A stretch of DNA of 64,000 nucleotides from Ruegeria spongiae (lineage in GTDB: Bacteria; Pseudomonadota; Alphaproteobacteria; Rhodobacterales; Rhodobacteraceae), in contig NZ_JAMFMB010000019.1 of NCBI RefSeq assembly GCF_023502395.1, positions 34,390-98,389 on the forward strand, read 5' to 3'. Positions within the stretch are counted from its first letter, which is position 1, and each line of letters begins with the position of its first letter. This document shows positions 49,400-59,304 of the stretch, piece after piece. A model generated the notes under the pieces. The model was not told where the DNA came from. It saw only the letters and a list, made by a program, of their open reading frames with translations, and searched no databases. The position numbers and the translations under genes were made by a program.

Positions 49400-49458
49400 G
49401 CCGCAGACCTTGCCAAGTTGCAGCCCACACTGCAAGACCCTGATTGAGGAGAGCGCCC

Positions 49459-50079
49459 ATGCACCCAAACCCGGCCTTTCGCGGCGTCGAAACCGCCCGC
49501 AACATCTGCTTCGCCCGCGACCGGGGCTTTGGCATTCTGGCTGTGTCAGGGGACGGAGTGCCTCTGATGAGCCATGTGCCTTTTCTGTTATCCGAGGACG
49601 GCGCCGTTGCGGACCTGCACCTTGTGCGCTCGAACCCGATCCTGAGGTTGCTGAAAGACCCGGTTGCGGCACGGCTCGCGGTATCTGGCCCGGATGGCTA
49701 TGTCTCTCCCGATTGGTATGAAATCGCCGATCAGGTGCCGACATGGAACTATGTCGCCGTGCATCTGACCGGCACTTTGGAAGCCCGTCCGCAATCCGAA
49801 CTGCGCACGCTGCTGGACCGGCAATCGGCCTTCAGCGAGGCGCGGCTGCTGCCGAAACCGCCCTGGACGGCAGAAAAGATGAGCGTTGACGCGCTGGCCC
49901 GGATGATGCGGATGATCGTGCCCTGCCGGATGCGGGTGCAGATGATCGACGGGACATGGAAACTGAACCAGAACAAACCCGATGAGGTGCGGCTGCGCGC
50001 GTCCGACCGGATCGCGACAGATGGGTTCGGGACTGAGACGCAGGCTCTGTCCGCGCTGATGCGCGACGCGAAGGAGTGA
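49459..50079 (+). CDS. FMN-binding PaiB-like protein
   Basis: A 206-residue split-barrel flavin protein: MHPNPAFRG at the start, MSHVPFLLSEDGAVADLHLVRSNP, SPDWYEIADQVPTWNYVAVHLTG, and a C-terminal KLNQNKPDEVRLRAS, matching the PaiB/FMN_bind_2 family of negative regulators or oxidases. It diverges from the FMN-riboswitch/ribH unit, a neat link to flavin supply, though the link may be chance. Start chosen with GGAGAG upstream. Confidence 0.82.
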   Translation: MHPNPAFRGVETARNICFARDRGFGILAVSGDGVPLMSHVPFLLSEDGAVADLHLVRSNPILRLLKDPVAARLAVSGPDGYVSPDWYEIADQVPTWNYVAVHLTGTLEARPQSELRTLLDRQSAFSEARLLPKPPWTAEKMSVDALARMMRMIVPCRMRVQMIDGTWKLNQNKPDEVRLRASDRIATDGFGTETQALSALMRDAKE

Positions 50080-50158
50080 TCTTGCACGGACCCTGCGATC
50101 TGACGGCTTTTGTTTCCTCGCCTGTCCTGTAAGCTCGTCACAACGCAGGAGGATCCGA

Positions 50159-50773
50159 ATGAAACTCTATCACAGCCCGACATCGCCCTATGTGCGCAAG
50201 GTCATGGTTTTGCTGCATGAAACCGGGCAATTGGCCGATGTCGAGATCGCATCGGCAACTGGAACGCCCATGTCACCGGCCGAGCCTCTGCTGGGCAAGA
50301 ACCCGTTGACCAAGGTTCCGGCTCTGGAACGTGCGGATGGGCCGACGCTGTTTGACAGCCGGGTGATCTGCGCCTTTCTCGATGCACGGGCGCAGGCAGG
50401 GCTTTATCCGCAAGGTACGCGCCGCTGGGAGGTTCTGACACTCGAGGCGCTGGCGGATGGTATCCTCGATGCGGCGCTTCTGATGACCTATGAATCCCGG
50501 CTGCGGCCCGAAGACATGCAATGGGACAGCTGGACCGACGCGCAATGGTCCAAGATCGAGCGCGCCTGCGCCGCGCTGAACCAGCGCTGGATGGCGCATC
50601 TGTCCGGCCCGCTGGACATGGGGCAGATCGCGGTGACCTGCGCGCTGGGCTATCTCGACCTGCGTCATGAGGTGCGCGGTTGGCGGACCGGGAATGAAGC
50701 GCTGGCCGCGTGGTATTCCACCTTCGAATCGCGCCCCAGCATGCAGGCCACCCGGCCCCCGGGGATGATCTGA
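50159..50773 (+). CDS. Glutathione S-transferase family protein
   Basis: A 204-residue protein with a thioredoxin-like N-terminal half (MKLYHSPTSPYVRKVMVLLHETG, NPLTKVPALERADGPTLFDSRVIC, which contains the glutathione-site Asp-Ser) and a helical C-terminal half. AGGAGG precedes the ATG. Substrate unknown. Confidence 0.88.
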   Translation: MKLYHSPTSPYVRKVMVLLHETGQLADVEIASATGTPMSPAEPLLGKNPLTKVPALERADGPTLFDSRVICAFLDARAQAGLYPQGTRRWEVLTLEALADGILDAALLMTYESRLRPEDMQWDSWTDAQWSKIERACAALNQRWMAHLSGPLDMGQIAVTCALGYLDLRHEVRGWRTGNEALAAWYSTFESRPSMQATRPPGMI

Positions 50774-50969
50774 TCGGCGCTGCTCTGCGTGTTTTTCCGC
50801 GCACAGTTGAAATTTTGTTCCCAAATGTCGACCTAAGAAACGTCCTGTGCGCCTATGACCGCTGGACGAACCGAATTCTCCCCGATAGATACCCGCGTTA
50901 AGTCACTGCATTCCGTGCGGTGGATATGCACGTTTGCCCGTTCGCGGGCGCTGAGATCGGAGAAGGCTC

Positions 50970-51530
50970 GTGTCCCACGCAGAAGACCACGAAGGCACCC
51001 GCAGAGATTTCCTCTATTACGCCACGGGTGGCGCAGGTGTCGTAGTTACGGGGGCCGCTGTCTGGCCTCTGGTGAACCAGATGAACCCGTCCGCAGATGT
51101 TCAGGCGCTGTCCTCGATCCGTGTGGACGTGGCGGGCGTCGCCGAAGGGACGCAGATCACCGTCAAGTGGTTGGGCAAGCCGGTTTTCATCCGCCGCCGC
51201 ACACCCGAAGAGATCGACGAGGCGCGCGCGGTCGATCTGGCCGATCTGCCCGACAACAACGACCGCAACGCCAACAAGCCCGGTCTGGACGCCGCCGACG
51301 AAAACCGCTCGATGGATGAAGCGGGCGAATGGCTGGTGATGATGGGTGTGTGTACCCATCTGGGCTGTGTGCCTCTGGGTGACGGCGCGGGCGATTTCCA
51401 CGGCTGGTTCTGCCCCTGCCACGGCTCGCATTACGACACGTCGGGCCGTATCCGCAAAGGCCCTGCGCCCGAAAACCTGCCGGTTCCGATCGCGGAATTC
51501 GTCGACCCAACAACCATCAAGCTGGGATAA
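50970..51530 (+). CDS. petA: Ubiquinol-cytochrome c reductase Rieske iron-sulfur subunit
   Basis: Electron carrier of the bc1 complex, passing electrons from ubiquinol to cytochrome c1 in the periplasm. It has 186 residues with a Tat-type anchor ([26 protein letters not shown]) and the 2Fe-2S ligands in [10 protein letters not shown] and [13 protein letters not shown]. It starts at a GTG (50970) preceded by GGAGAAGG. It is first in petABC; the 190 bases before it hold the promoter. Confidence 0.96.
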   Translation: MSHAEDHEGTRRDFLYYATGGAGVVVTGAAVWPLVNQMNPSADVQALSSIRVDVAGVAEGTQITVKWLGKPVFIRRRTPEEIDEARAVDLADLPDNNDRNANKPGLDAADENRSMDEAGEWLVMMGVCTHLGCVPLGDGAGDFHGWFCPCHGSHYDTSGRIRKGPAPENLPVPIAEFVDPTTIKLG

Positions 51531-51541
51531 GGAAACGCGAC

Positions 51542-52888
51542 ATGTCCGGAATTCCGCACGATCATTACGAACCGAAATCAAACGGCGAAAAGTGGCTGAA
51601 CGATCGCCTGCCGATTGTTGGCCTTCTGTATAACACGCTCATGATCCCCACCCCGAAGAACCTGAACTGGTGGTGGATCTGGGGAATTGTCCTGGCTTTC
51701 TGCCTGGTGCTGCAGATCGTCACCGGCATCGTTCTGGTGATGCACTACACGCCCAATGTCGATCTGGCCTTTGCCAGCGTCGAGCACATCATGCGCAACG
51801 TGAATGGCGGCTATATGCTGCGTTACCTGCACGCAAACGGTGCCTCGCTGTTCTTTGTGGCGGTCTACATCCACATTTTCCGGGGCCTGTTCTATGGCTC
51901 CTACAAATCCCCGCGCGAGATCACCTGGATCATCGGCATGCTCATCTATCTGTGCATGATGGGCACGGCTTTCATGGGCTATGTTCTGCCCTGGGGTCAG
52001 ATGTCGTTTTGGGGCGCAACCGTGATCACCGGGTTGTTTGGCGCGATCCCGTTTGTGGGTGACGCGATCCAGACCTGGTTGCTAGGCGGACCGGCGGTGG
52101 ACAACGCCACGCTGAACCGCTTCTTCTCGCTGCATTACCTGCTGCCCTTCGTGATCGCCGCGCTGGTCGTGGTGCATATCTGGGCCTTCCACACCACCGG
52201 GAACAACAACCCCACCGGTGTCGAGGTGCGTCGCACGTCGAAAGACGAAGTGAAGAAAGACACGCTGCCCTTCTGGCCCTATTTCGTGATCAAGGACTTC
52301 GTGGGTCTGGCTATCGTGATGGTGATCTTCTGGGCGATCGTGGGCTACATGCCGAATTACCTGGGCCATCCCGACAACTATATCGAGGCCAACCCACTGG
52401 TGACGCCCGCGCACATCGTGCCCGAATGGTACTTCCTGCCGTTCTACGCCATCCTGCGCGCCTTTACCGGCGAAGTCTGGGTGGTGCAGTTCGCCAGCTT
52501 CATCACCGGCGGCATCGTGGATGCGAAGTTCTTCGGCGTGATCGCGATGTTCGGAGCGATCCTGGCCATGGCGCTGGCGCCCTGGCTGGACACGTCATCC
52601 GTGCGTTCGGGCCGCTACCGACCGATGTTCAAATGGTGGTTCTACCTGCTGATCGTCGACTTCATGGCCCTGATGTGGCTGGGAGCGATGCCGGCGGAAG
52701 AGCCCTATGCCTCGTTCTCGCTGATCGCTTCGGCCTACTGGTTCGGCTATTTCTTCGTGATCCTGCCCATTCTGGGTGTGATCGAGAAACCGCTGCCGCA
52801 GCCCGAGACGATCGAAGAAGACTTCAACGCCCATTACGGCACGCAAGCTGATGGTTCCGGTGCCGCCGAAACCACGCCCGCCGAGTAA
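51542..52888 (+). CDS. petB: Cytochrome b of the bc1 complex
   Basis: A 448-residue membrane subunit with eight helices that holds both b hemes and the quinone sites. Heme His pairs are seen in [20 protein letters not shown] and [23 protein letters not shown]. The Qo motif is [14 protein letters not shown]. The tail is acidic. It is 12 bases after petA in the operon. Confidence 0.97.
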   Translation: MSGIPHDHYEPKSNGEKWLNDRLPIVGLLYNTLMIPTPKNLNWWWIWGIVLAFCLVLQIVTGIVLVMHYTPNVDLAFASVEHIMRNVNGGYMLRYLHANGASLFFVAVYIHIFRGLFYGSYKSPREITWIIGMLIYLCMMGTAFMGYVLPWGQMSFWGATVITGLFGAIPFVGDAIQTWLLGGPAVDNATLNRFFSLHYLLPFVIAALVVVHIWAFHTTGNNNPTGVEVRRTSKDEVKKDTLPFWPYFVIKDFVGLAIVMVIFWAIVGYMPNYLGHPDNYIEANPLVTPAHIVPEWYFLPFYAILRAFTGEVWVVQFASFITGGIVDAKFFGVIAMFGAILAMALAPWLDTSSVRSGRYRPMFKWWFYLLIVDFMALMWLGAMPAEEPYASFSLIASAYWFGYFFVILPILGVIEKPLPQPETIEEDFNAHYGTQADGSGAAETTPAE

Positions 52889-52906
52889 GAAGAGGGACCG
52901 ACTGAG

Positions 52907-53722
52907 ATGTTCAAGAACCTAGCAATCGGTGCCGCGTTCGCCCTCGCACTCGCCCCTGCCGCGTCCTTCGCGGCGGGTGGCGGAGAGCAGCATATCGAGG
53001 ATTTCGCATTCTCGTTCGAGGGCCCGTTCGGCAAGTACGACCAGAACCAGCTGCAACGCGGCCTTCAGGTCTATACCGAGGTCTGTGCCTCCTGCCACGG
53101 GCTGCAATATGTGCCGCTGCGCACATTGGGCGACGAGGGTGGGCCGGGCCTGCCCGAGGATCAGGTGCGCGCCTATGCGACCGGATTTGCCGTGTTGGAT
53201 GAAGAATCCAACCGTCATCTCTATGACGCTGAAAACGACATTTTCCGGCCTTTGATCGCCAGCGATCATTTTCCGGCGAACCACACAGCAGGCGCACCGG
53301 ATCTGAGCCTGATGGCCAAATCCCGCGCTGGGTTCCACGGGCCGTATGGTTTGGGTATCAACCAACTCTTCAAAGGTATTGGCGGCGCTGAATACATCGC
53401 GTCCTTGCTGATCGGCTACACCGGCGAAGAGAAAGAAGAAGCAGGTTCGGTTCTCTATGAGAACACCGCCTTCCCGGGCGGCTGGATTTCCATGGCACCG
53501 CCGCTCTACGGTGAAGATGTCGAATTCGCCGATGGTCACTCCAACGACCTGCATCACGAGGCCGAGGACGTGGCCGCGTTCCTGATGTGGGCGGCCGAAC
53601 CCAAGATGATGGCCCGCAAGCAAGCCGGATTTGTCGGCGTGCTGTTCCTGACCATCCTGGCGTCGCTGCTCTATCTCACCAACAAGCGCCTCTGGGCGCC
53701 GCATAAGGGCAAGAAGCACTAA
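52907..53722 (+). CDS. petC: Cytochrome c1
   Basis: A 271-residue heme protein that accepts electrons from the Rieske centre. It shows a signal peptide ([24 protein letters not shown]), the heme-c motif CASCHGLQ, and the Met ligand region in [14 protein letters not shown]-terminal helix ([20 protein letters not shown]) anchors it. It is last in petABC and followed by a clear terminator. Confidence 0.97.
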   Translation: MFKNLAIGAAFALALAPAASFAAGGGEQHIEDFAFSFEGPFGKYDQNQLQRGLQVYTEVCASCHGLQYVPLRTLGDEGGPGLPEDQVRAYATGFAVLDEESNRHLYDAENDIFRPLIASDHFPANHTAGAPDLSLMAKSRAGFHGPYGLGINQLFKGIGGAEYIASLLIGYTGEEKEEAGSVLYENTAFPGGWISMAPPLYGEDVEFADGHSNDLHHEAEDVAAFLMWAAEPKMMARKQAGFVGVLFLTILASLLYLTNKRLWAPHKGKKH

Positions 53723-53747
53723 TCCCTTTCGGTCTATGAGATCTACC

Positions 53748-53785
53748 AAACCCCTCGCGTCATCGACGTGGGGGGTTTTCTTTTT
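53748..53785 (+). terminator. Intrinsic terminator of petABC
   Basis: AAACCCC pairs with GGGGTTT, and the inner TCGCGTC pairs with GACGTGG (with G-U pairs) around the loop ATC. A T-rich run (TCTTTTT) follows. It lies 26 bases after the petC stop. Confidence 0.9.
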
Positions 53786-53857
53786 GGGGCTCTGCCCCCG
53801 CCGGAAATTCTTGGCCAGATGAAGGGCAGATCAGCGCAACATGAGTGCGCGTTCGTA

Positions 53858-55111
53858 TCAGGCGGTCAGGCGGGTGCCGTTCTGACCGAGGATCTCGGCG
53901 GTGACGATCACGCCTTCGCGCTGCGGGGTCGAGAAATCAACCTCGGTGAATTGCTCGGTACGGCCCATATGCGGGTTTTCCATCAGGATCTGATGGGTCT
54001 TGCCCAGCTGCGCCTGAAGGTGGCTGTCGACCTGTGACGCGCCGCTGGCGCGCAGGCGGGCAGCGCGATGTTTGATCACCTGGCCATCCACCTGCGGCAT
54101 CCGCGCGGCGGGGGTTCCGGGGCGGGGCGAATAGGGGAAGACATGCAGCCAGGTCAGATTGCACTCTTCCACCAGCTTCAGAGAGTTCTCGAAATGCGCG
54201 TCGGTCTCGGTGGGAAAGCCTGCGATGATGTCGGCGCCAAAGGTCATTTCGGGACGCAGGCGGCGGGCCTCTTCTGCAAACCGGATCGCGTCATCACGCA
54301 AGTGGCGGCGCTTCATCCGTTTCAGGATCAGATCGTCGCCATGTTGCAGTGACAGGTGCAGATGCGGCATCAGGCGCGGCTCGATCGCGATGGCCTGCAT
54401 CAGGTTCTCATCCACCTCGATGGAATCGATCGAGCTGATCCGCAGGCGCGGCAAATCCGGTACCAGCTTGAGAATCCGCATCACCAGATCGCCCAATTTC
54501 GGTTCTGCCGGCAGGTCAGCCCCCCAGGAGGTCAGGTCGACCCCGGTCAGCACAACCTCGTTATAACCCTTGTCCACCAGCCGTCTGATCTGGTCCACCA
54601 CCACGCCCGCAGGGACGCTGCGTGAGTTGCCGCGGCCATAGGGGATGATGCAGAAGGTGCAGCGGTGGTCACAGCCATTCTGAACCTGCACATAGGCACG
54701 GGACCGCGTCCCGAACCCGTCGATCAGATGGCCCGCCGTTTCGGTCACCGACATGATGTCATCGACCTGCACTGTCTCGGTTTCACCGATGAAGTCGGCG
54801 GCCAGCCCTTTCCAGGTCGCGGGCTGCATCTTTTCGGTGTTGCCGATCACCGCATCAACCTCATCCATCTTGGCGAAGGTTTCGGGCTCGGTCTGGGCCG
54901 CGCAGCCGGTGACGATCACGCGCGCATCGGGGTTGTCGCGCCGCAGGCGGCGGATTTCCTGCCGGGCCTTGCGGACGGCTTCGGAGGTCACGGCGCAAGT
55001 GTTCACGATCACCGCGTCGCGCATCCCGGCCTGTGCCGACAGCTCTTTCATCGCTTCGGTCTCATAGGCGTTCAGACGGCAGCCCAGTGTGGTGAATTTT
55101 GGCGCGCTCAT
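53858..55111 (-). CDS. mtaB: tRNA t6A37 methylthiotransferase
   Basis: Radical-SAM enzyme converting t6A to ms2t6A at tRNA position 37. It has 417 residues. The N-terminal methylthiotransferase domain has cysteines in TTLGCRLNAYE, VNTCAVTSEA and VTGCAAQ. The radical-SAM motif CDHRCTFCIIPYGRG follows, and there is a C-terminal TRAM-like domain. It overlaps the dapF stop by four bases. Confidence 0.93.
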   Translation of the reverse strand: MSAPKFTTLGCRLNAYETEAMKELSAQAGMRDAVIVNTCAVTSEAVRKARQEIRRLRRDNPDARVIVTGCAAQTEPETFAKMDEVDAVIGNTEKMQPATWKGLAADFIGETETVQVDDIMSVTETAGHLIDGFGTRSRAYVQVQNGCDHRCTFCIIPYGRGNSRSVPAGVVVDQIRRLVDKGYNEVVLTGVDLTSWGADLPAEPKLGDLVMRILKLVPDLPRLRISSIDSIEVDENLMQAIAIEPRLMPHLHLSLQHGDDLILKRMKRRHLRDDAIRFAEEARRLRPEMTFGADIIAGFPTETDAHFENSLKLVEECNLTWLHVFPYSPRPGTPAARMPQVDGQVIKHRAARLRASGASQVDSHLQAQLGKTHQILMENPHMGRTEQFTEVDFSTPQREGVIVTAEILGQNGTRLTA

Positions 55112-55941
55112 CGCAGCGATTCCATAAATTCAGGTGTCAGAACGCCTGAGAAGACATGCATGCTTGACCCGGTCATCCAGACGCCGTCCTCACGCCAGGC
55201 CACGTGCAGCGTGCCGCCATCCAGATCGATGCGCACCTCTCGCCCTGTCAGCCCACGCCGGGCCGCTGCCACGGCGGTCGCACAGGAGGAAGAGCCTGAG
55301 GCCAGCGTTATGCCCACACCGCGTTCCCAGACCCGCATGCGGATGTGATCAGTGCCGATGATCTGCGCCACCTGCACATTGGTACGCTGCGGATAGAGCG
55401 GGTGATGCTCATACCGCGCGCCGAACACCTCCAGCGGCACCGCCTCTGCATCTTCGACGAAGAAGGTGCAATGCGGGTTGCCCATGCCGGTTGCAACCGG
55501 GGCGCCCTCGATTGGCAGATCCAGCGTGTCCACCTCTTCGGCTAGCGGTACCTCATCCCAACCCAGTTGCGGCTGGCCCATGTTCACCGATGTCATCCCA
55601 CTGCCCGCGTCGCGGGCCAACAGATCGCCGCGATCGGTTGTCAGGTGCAACTCGCTCTTGCCGCTCTCATCCATCAAGTGCCGCGCAATGCAGCGCGTGG
55701 CATTGCCACAGGCCGCCGAGGTCGAGCCGTCGGCGTTGTAGAACACCAGATGCGCATCCGCTTTGCCATCTTCGATGACCGCGAGTTGGTCGAACCCCAC
55801 ACCGAAATGGCGGTGCGCCACTGCCTGTGCGAGCCGCGCCGATACCGGCACCTCCCGCGCACGTGCATCGACAACAACAAAATCGTTGCCCAGCCCGTGC
55901 ATCTTCATGAAGGGCAATCCGGTATCGTGTTCTTCTGTCAT
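55108..55941 (-). CDS. dapF: Diaminopimelate epimerase
   Basis: Cofactor-free epimerase making meso-diaminopimelate for lysine and peptidoglycan. It has 277 residues: MKMHGLGNDFVVVDAR, the first catalytic Cys in SAACGNATRC, NPHCTFFVEDAEAV, and the second in GSSSCATAVAA. The start is MTEEHDTG; an earlier Met is three codons upstream. It is coupled to mtaB. Confidence 0.94.
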   Translation of the reverse strand: MTEEHDTGLPFMKMHGLGNDFVVVDARAREVPVSARLAQAVAHRHFGVGFDQLAVIEDGKADAHLVFYNADGSTSAACGNATRCIARHLMDESGKSELHLTTDRGDLLARDAGSGMTSVNMGQPQLGWDEVPLAEEVDTLDLPIEGAPVATGMGNPHCTFFVEDAEAVPLEVFGARYEHHPLYPQRTNVQVAQIIGTDHIRMRVWERGVGITLASGSSSCATAVAAARRGLTGREVRIDLDGGTLHVAWREDGVWMTGSSMHVFSGVLTPEFMESLR

Positions 55942-56006
55942 GGCGGGCATATAACGCCGGTGCGCTAGTGAATCCAGTCTTCGGCAAAGATTCCCCAAAA
56001 AAGGGC

Positions 56007-56035
56007 TTGACCGCCCCGTAAGCTCCTCATAATTA
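56007..56035 (+). promoter_or_regulatory. Sigma-70-type promoter upstream of tRNA-Lys
   Basis: TTGACC and TAATTA are separated by 17 bases, a good housekeeping promoter match. It lies about 125 bases before the tRNA, implying a leader that is trimmed off. No other gene on this strand uses it. Confidence 0.55.
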
Positions 56036-56159
56036 GGCCGCCTATCGGGTCGGTGGTTCCTTCGGGTTGCTGGCGGAACGAGAGGCGAAACCGGTCTTGA
56101 TCCTTACGGGTGAAACGACTAAACGTCGCGCGGGGTTTGATTATCCCAATACAAAGAGT

Positions 56160-56235
56160 GGGCCGTTAGCTCAGTTGGTAGAGCAACTGACTTTTAATCA
56201 GTGGGTCGCAGGTTCGAATCCTGCACGGCTCACCA
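56160..56235 (+). tRNA. tRNA-Lys (anticodon TTT)
   Basis: A full cloverleaf is visible: acceptor GGGCCGT with ACGGCTC, D-arm GCTCAGTTGGTAGAGC, anticodon loop CTTTTAA with anticodon TTT, T-arm with GGTTCGAATCC, and an encoded CCA. The A+T-richer accessory region begins right after it, so it is a likely integration site. Confidence 0.97.
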
Positions 56236-56623
56236 CTTTTTTAATAAAAACAATGACTTGCCGTGGTGCGATAATTGATGGTGCCACAAGGTCTATCTGT
56301 GTCCGCCTTGTGTCCGGATTCTTCCGGTTCTTGAGAACGGTTTCTCGTGACGATGGATTCCGCGCAATGTGGCATTCATGCTCCGACAAATTTGACAGGA
56401 GCCAAAGTAGCCCGAGACTAGTTGCCCATTGGACTAGTATCGCTTCTGTACAGGATCCACATGGAGTTTTGGCAACTCTACGAAACTCAGAGGCTCCCTC
56501 GGACGACAATTTGTTGAGATTTTTTCGACGACGGAAAGGTGTTTGGTGATGTTTTAAGGAGAGTACTTGGCCCAAGAGCAGGGCCAAGGTTCCTTCGATG
56601 TCTTTTGGGTGAGACAAGAATTT
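56236..56623. other. Non-coding junction between tRNA-Lys and the ATPase gene
   Basis: A T-run follows the tRNA at once. No reading frame here resembles a protein; the minus-strand frame ending in SRAGFEPATH is only the tRNA read as protein. A perfect hairpin CTTGGCCC/GGGCCAAG (56566-56588) lies 36 bases past the ATPase stop and may end its transcript. The region could contain an attachment-site remnant. Confidence 0.5.
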
Positions 56624-58831
56624 CTACTGCAAAGTCGCTTTGACGTCTTGATACAGCGCGACGAGTTCTCCCATACCCATGTCCAGAATTGGCTCATACA
56701 TGAATGCGTTAATGTGGATATTTGCTGGCGTGATTAGATTTACGCGCCGAAGAATGCCAATTTCTTCGGCTTGATTGTTAAATTGCTCTTTGAAGGCCTG
56801 GAATAGATCGCCGGTTTGCTTCCGCGCAACATCATAGTCTGGCTCATTGCCTCGAATTTTCCCAATCATGAAGCGCTCTGACCAAACTCGAATCGCAATG
56901 GACAATACGATTTTGTGTTCAAGGTTTACGCCTTCATCTACGTTCACGCACGCGTCTGCGGTGGCAAAAATGTGGTCAATAATACTTTGATCCAATGCCA
57001 CTTCAGGGAAAACGCAATTGGCAAGATGTCTTTCAAAAACTGTCTTGTAGTCACGTATGGTAAGAGCTTCGGTCTCGTCTTTATAGTGCAACATCCTCGT
57101 AAGATGTAGGTAGTCTTCGTTGTCATTTCCTTCAGCGTCCTTGTCGCCGGAGGTGTACTCGATGACATTTCGTAAGAACGGAATGTATGCGATCAAGACT
57201 GGAGGCTCTCCTAACCGATTTTGCCACTTATGAAATGGGCTTTGGATGTCGGATTGTTTGAATGCCTCAAGCTTGATCCCTTCTGCGGTGCGAAAGGCCA
57301 ACCTACACTGATGAGCCGGACAGATCTTTCTGCTTGAGACCGTCCGCAAGAAGTCGAAGTTGTGAGTCAGGATTATTGCCAAGAAGTTAGTGTCTTCTAG
57401 CTTTGTGACATCTTCCAGAAAGTCGACTATGGCAAACTTGTTTTTGTAGTCAAAAGAGTCCGAGATATCATCGAAAACAAAAAGCGTTCTACTGCGGTTT
57501 TTCCACCGAACAAAGACTTCGTACATAATATCCAATATGTAGAGCGCTCGACTTTCTCCCGTGCTCAATGCTCGAAGCAGTTCCCGTTTTTCGGAAGGCG
57601 CGTAGCGTCTTTCAAGACCTTCGTCTCGGATTATGAAACTGATGGAAGGAGCACTGCCTTTTAGGATGGCATCAGCCTTGTTCTCAACGGCTAACTCGAA
57701 TGGAAGGTACAAGAATCTTCGGTTGAAATCTGCAACAACTTCGTCCCAATCGCCCCTACTGTTTTCTGCATCTGCGATGATCGCTGCCAACGACTCTTGG
57801 CCAGTTCGATACTCAGAAATGAGCGCTTTGTATTCGTCGATTGATGCCAGAAAATATTGAATCCAAAGCTCGCGCTTCAAGCCTTCCGGATCGTCTAGAA
57901 ACGGTAAAAGGTGTTTATTTTCAGTAATATAATCACGAAAGCTCTGTAGCTCTTTGTTCTTGAGTTTGGCATTGAACGTGTCAAACTTCTTTGCCACCTC
58001 GTCGTCATTTAGGATGCGAAGCTTTTCCTCTTCGATACGCTCTTTGAGAGTTTGATCGGACGAAACCTCTTCCATCTGATCGGTGTTTTCATCCGCCAAG
58101 CTGATTTTGTGTCCGGCGTTGAAAAAATTGTTCGACTCCAGGTGCTGCTGAACTTGCGCCACGTTGTGGTACTGAAAGTTCCTCCTAAGAAAAGGAGACT
58201 GCTCTGTTATCTCATCGTATTTTTGCGCGAAACCCTCAACTGCCGATGCCACATCCTCGTTGGCTAGAAATTGTTGAACCTTTGGGTCGTACAAGATCTT
58301 AAAGTCTGCCGCTGCAAGACTTGATGGTTGCGCATTGCTCAGTTCGTCTTCGATGGAAAGCAAAGCGTCATAATAGCTTTCACCAAACAGGCCTTCAACG
58401 ATTGGGTCAAGGTTCTCTCGCGATCTGTCGCCAAATCCAGCGTTGCGTTTGAGGGCTTTGTCCAAGGCTTTCTTGGCTTCACCAATTGATCGATGAACTT
58501 CTTCGTATTTTCCTCGTAGTTCGGCGTTCGCCAACAGTGTGGAAACCTGATCTGAAGCAAATTTGTCATCATAAGACCTGACAACGAAAATTTCTTCTTT
58601 CTTGAGAACATCGCCGTTCAGTGTGACTTCACAGGTGGGCTTGCGGTCAGGAAAGTGCAGGTCCGTAGGTTCATTCCCGTTTGAGAGATCCGCCATAGTC
58701 TTCGCGAAAGACGTTTTCATAACGCCGTTTGGAGCATAAATGGCGAAACCTTTGTGCTTAAATTTTAGTTCTGTATCGAGTTTTCCAATTCCATAACAAT
58801 ATCTTAGGTTCAGCTTAAGTATGTCGGTCAC
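56624..58831 (-). CDS. Large ABC/SMC-like ATPase, probable defence protein
   Basis: A 735-residue protein. The Walker A-like loop IYAPNGVMKTSFAKT (about 31-45) has Met where Gly usually precedes Lys-Thr. A long helical, coiled-coil-prone middle follows (about 100-400). Then come a signature-like ALSTGESRALYILD, Walker B TLFVFDDISDSFDYKNK, and the switch His in ILTHNFDFLR (about 430-510). The last 230 residues are mostly helical with no recognised motif. This layout is shared by RloC/PrrC-like and other anti-phage ATPases, but no effector domain can be named. It stands alone on the minus strand next to tRNA-Lys. Confidence 0.7.
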   Translation of the reverse strand: MTDILKLNLRYCYGIGKLDTELKFKHKGFAIYAPNGVMKTSFAKTMADLSNGNEPTDLHFPDRKPTCEVTLNGDVLKKEEIFVVRSYDDKFASDQVSTLLANAELRGKYEEVHRSIGEAKKALDKALKRNAGFGDRSRENLDPIVEGLFGESYYDALLSIEDELSNAQPSSLAAADFKILYDPKVQQFLANEDVASAVEGFAQKYDEITEQSPFLRRNFQYHNVAQVQQHLESNNFFNAGHKISLADENTDQMEEVSSDQTLKERIEEEKLRILNDDEVAKKFDTFNAKLKNKELQSFRDYITENKHLLPFLDDPEGLKRELWIQYFLASIDEYKALISEYRTGQESLAAIIADAENSRGDWDEVVADFNRRFLYLPFELAVENKADAILKGSAPSISFIIRDEGLERRYAPSEKRELLRALSTGESRALYILDIMYEVFVRWKNRSRTLFVFDDISDSFDYKNKFAIVDFLEDVTKLEDTNFLAIILTHNFDFLRTVSSRKICPAHQCRLAFRTAEGIKLEAFKQSDIQSPFHKWQNRLGEPPVLIAYIPFLRNVIEYTSGDKDAEGNDNEDYLHLTRMLHYKDETEALTIRDYKTVFERHLANCVFPEVALDQSIIDHIFATADACVNVDEGVNLEHKIVLSIAIRVWSERFMIGKIRGNEPDYDVARKQTGDLFQAFKEQFNNQAEEIGILRRVNLITPANIHINAFMYEPILDMGMGELVALYQDVKATLQ

Positions 58832-59046
58832 AGTGTTCTCCAGTTGAAATTTCTGGCTAGATTACGAGTATTGCATTTGCCCCCGTCTTTCCATCGAAGG
58901 CAAGAGCACGTCCTTCGCATGGGCCCAAACTCTCTGCCCCGGTCGACTACTCACTCAAAGAAACTTCCCAACTAACTGACGTCCGGCGTCACGCTTTTAT
59001 GGGCTTATCTATCGAAGTGAATAAACGCAGAAAATTGATGACAGCG

Positions 59047-59071
59047 GCATCAAAGTGATGCACTGTGATGC
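59047..59071. promoter_or_regulatory. Candidate operator of the RHH regulator
   Basis: GCATCA (59047-59052) and TGATGC (59056-59061) form a perfect inverted repeat with a 3-base spacer. A second TGATGC (59066-59071) repeats at a 10-base step. Three half-sites on one helix face, 36 bases before the RHH start, suit cooperative binding by a ribbon-helix-helix dimer pair and autoregulation. Confidence 0.5.
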
Positions 59072-59106
59072 AGAAACACGGGCAGGAACATTAAGAGAAC
59101 ATTTAC

Positions 59107-59304
59107 TTGGCTACCGTACAAAAGACGTCTAGGGTCACAGTGTCGTTTAAGGAAAGCGACCATGAACACTTAAGTCAGATCGCCGAAGCAAACGATGTGT
59201 CGTTGTCTTGGGTGGTGCGGCAAGCAGTGTCCGAATACTTAGACCGAAACAAAATAAATGAGCCGGGGTTGCCGTTGCCAAGACCGCAGAAGGGCGAAAG
59301 ATGA
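59107..59304 (+). CDS. Ribbon-helix-helix (CopG-type) regulator
   Basis: A 65-residue protein. The beta strand is SRVTVSFKESD, followed by helix EHLSQIAEANDVS and helix SWVVRQAVSEYLDRN, the standard RHH fold, with a Pro-rich tail. It starts at a TTG (59107), which usually means low expression. Its stop overlaps the methyltransferase ATG by four bases, so it probably controls that gene, in the way controller proteins do in restriction systems. An antitoxin role is less likely because no toxin is adjacent. Confidence 0.72.
   Translation: MATVQKTSRVTVSFKESDHEHLSQIAEANDVSLSWVVRQAVSEYLDRNKINEPGLPLPRPQKGER

Noticed and set aside
56198..56617. Minus-strand frame of 139 codons next to tRNA-Lys
   Set aside because: It starts within the tRNA (giving SRAGFEPATH, a known false translation of tRNA genes) and has no domain.
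59107..59304. RHH protein as antitoxin of a toxin-antitoxin pair
   Set aside because: The next gene is a full-length C5 methyltransferase and no toxin-like frame is adjacent, so a regulator role is preferred.
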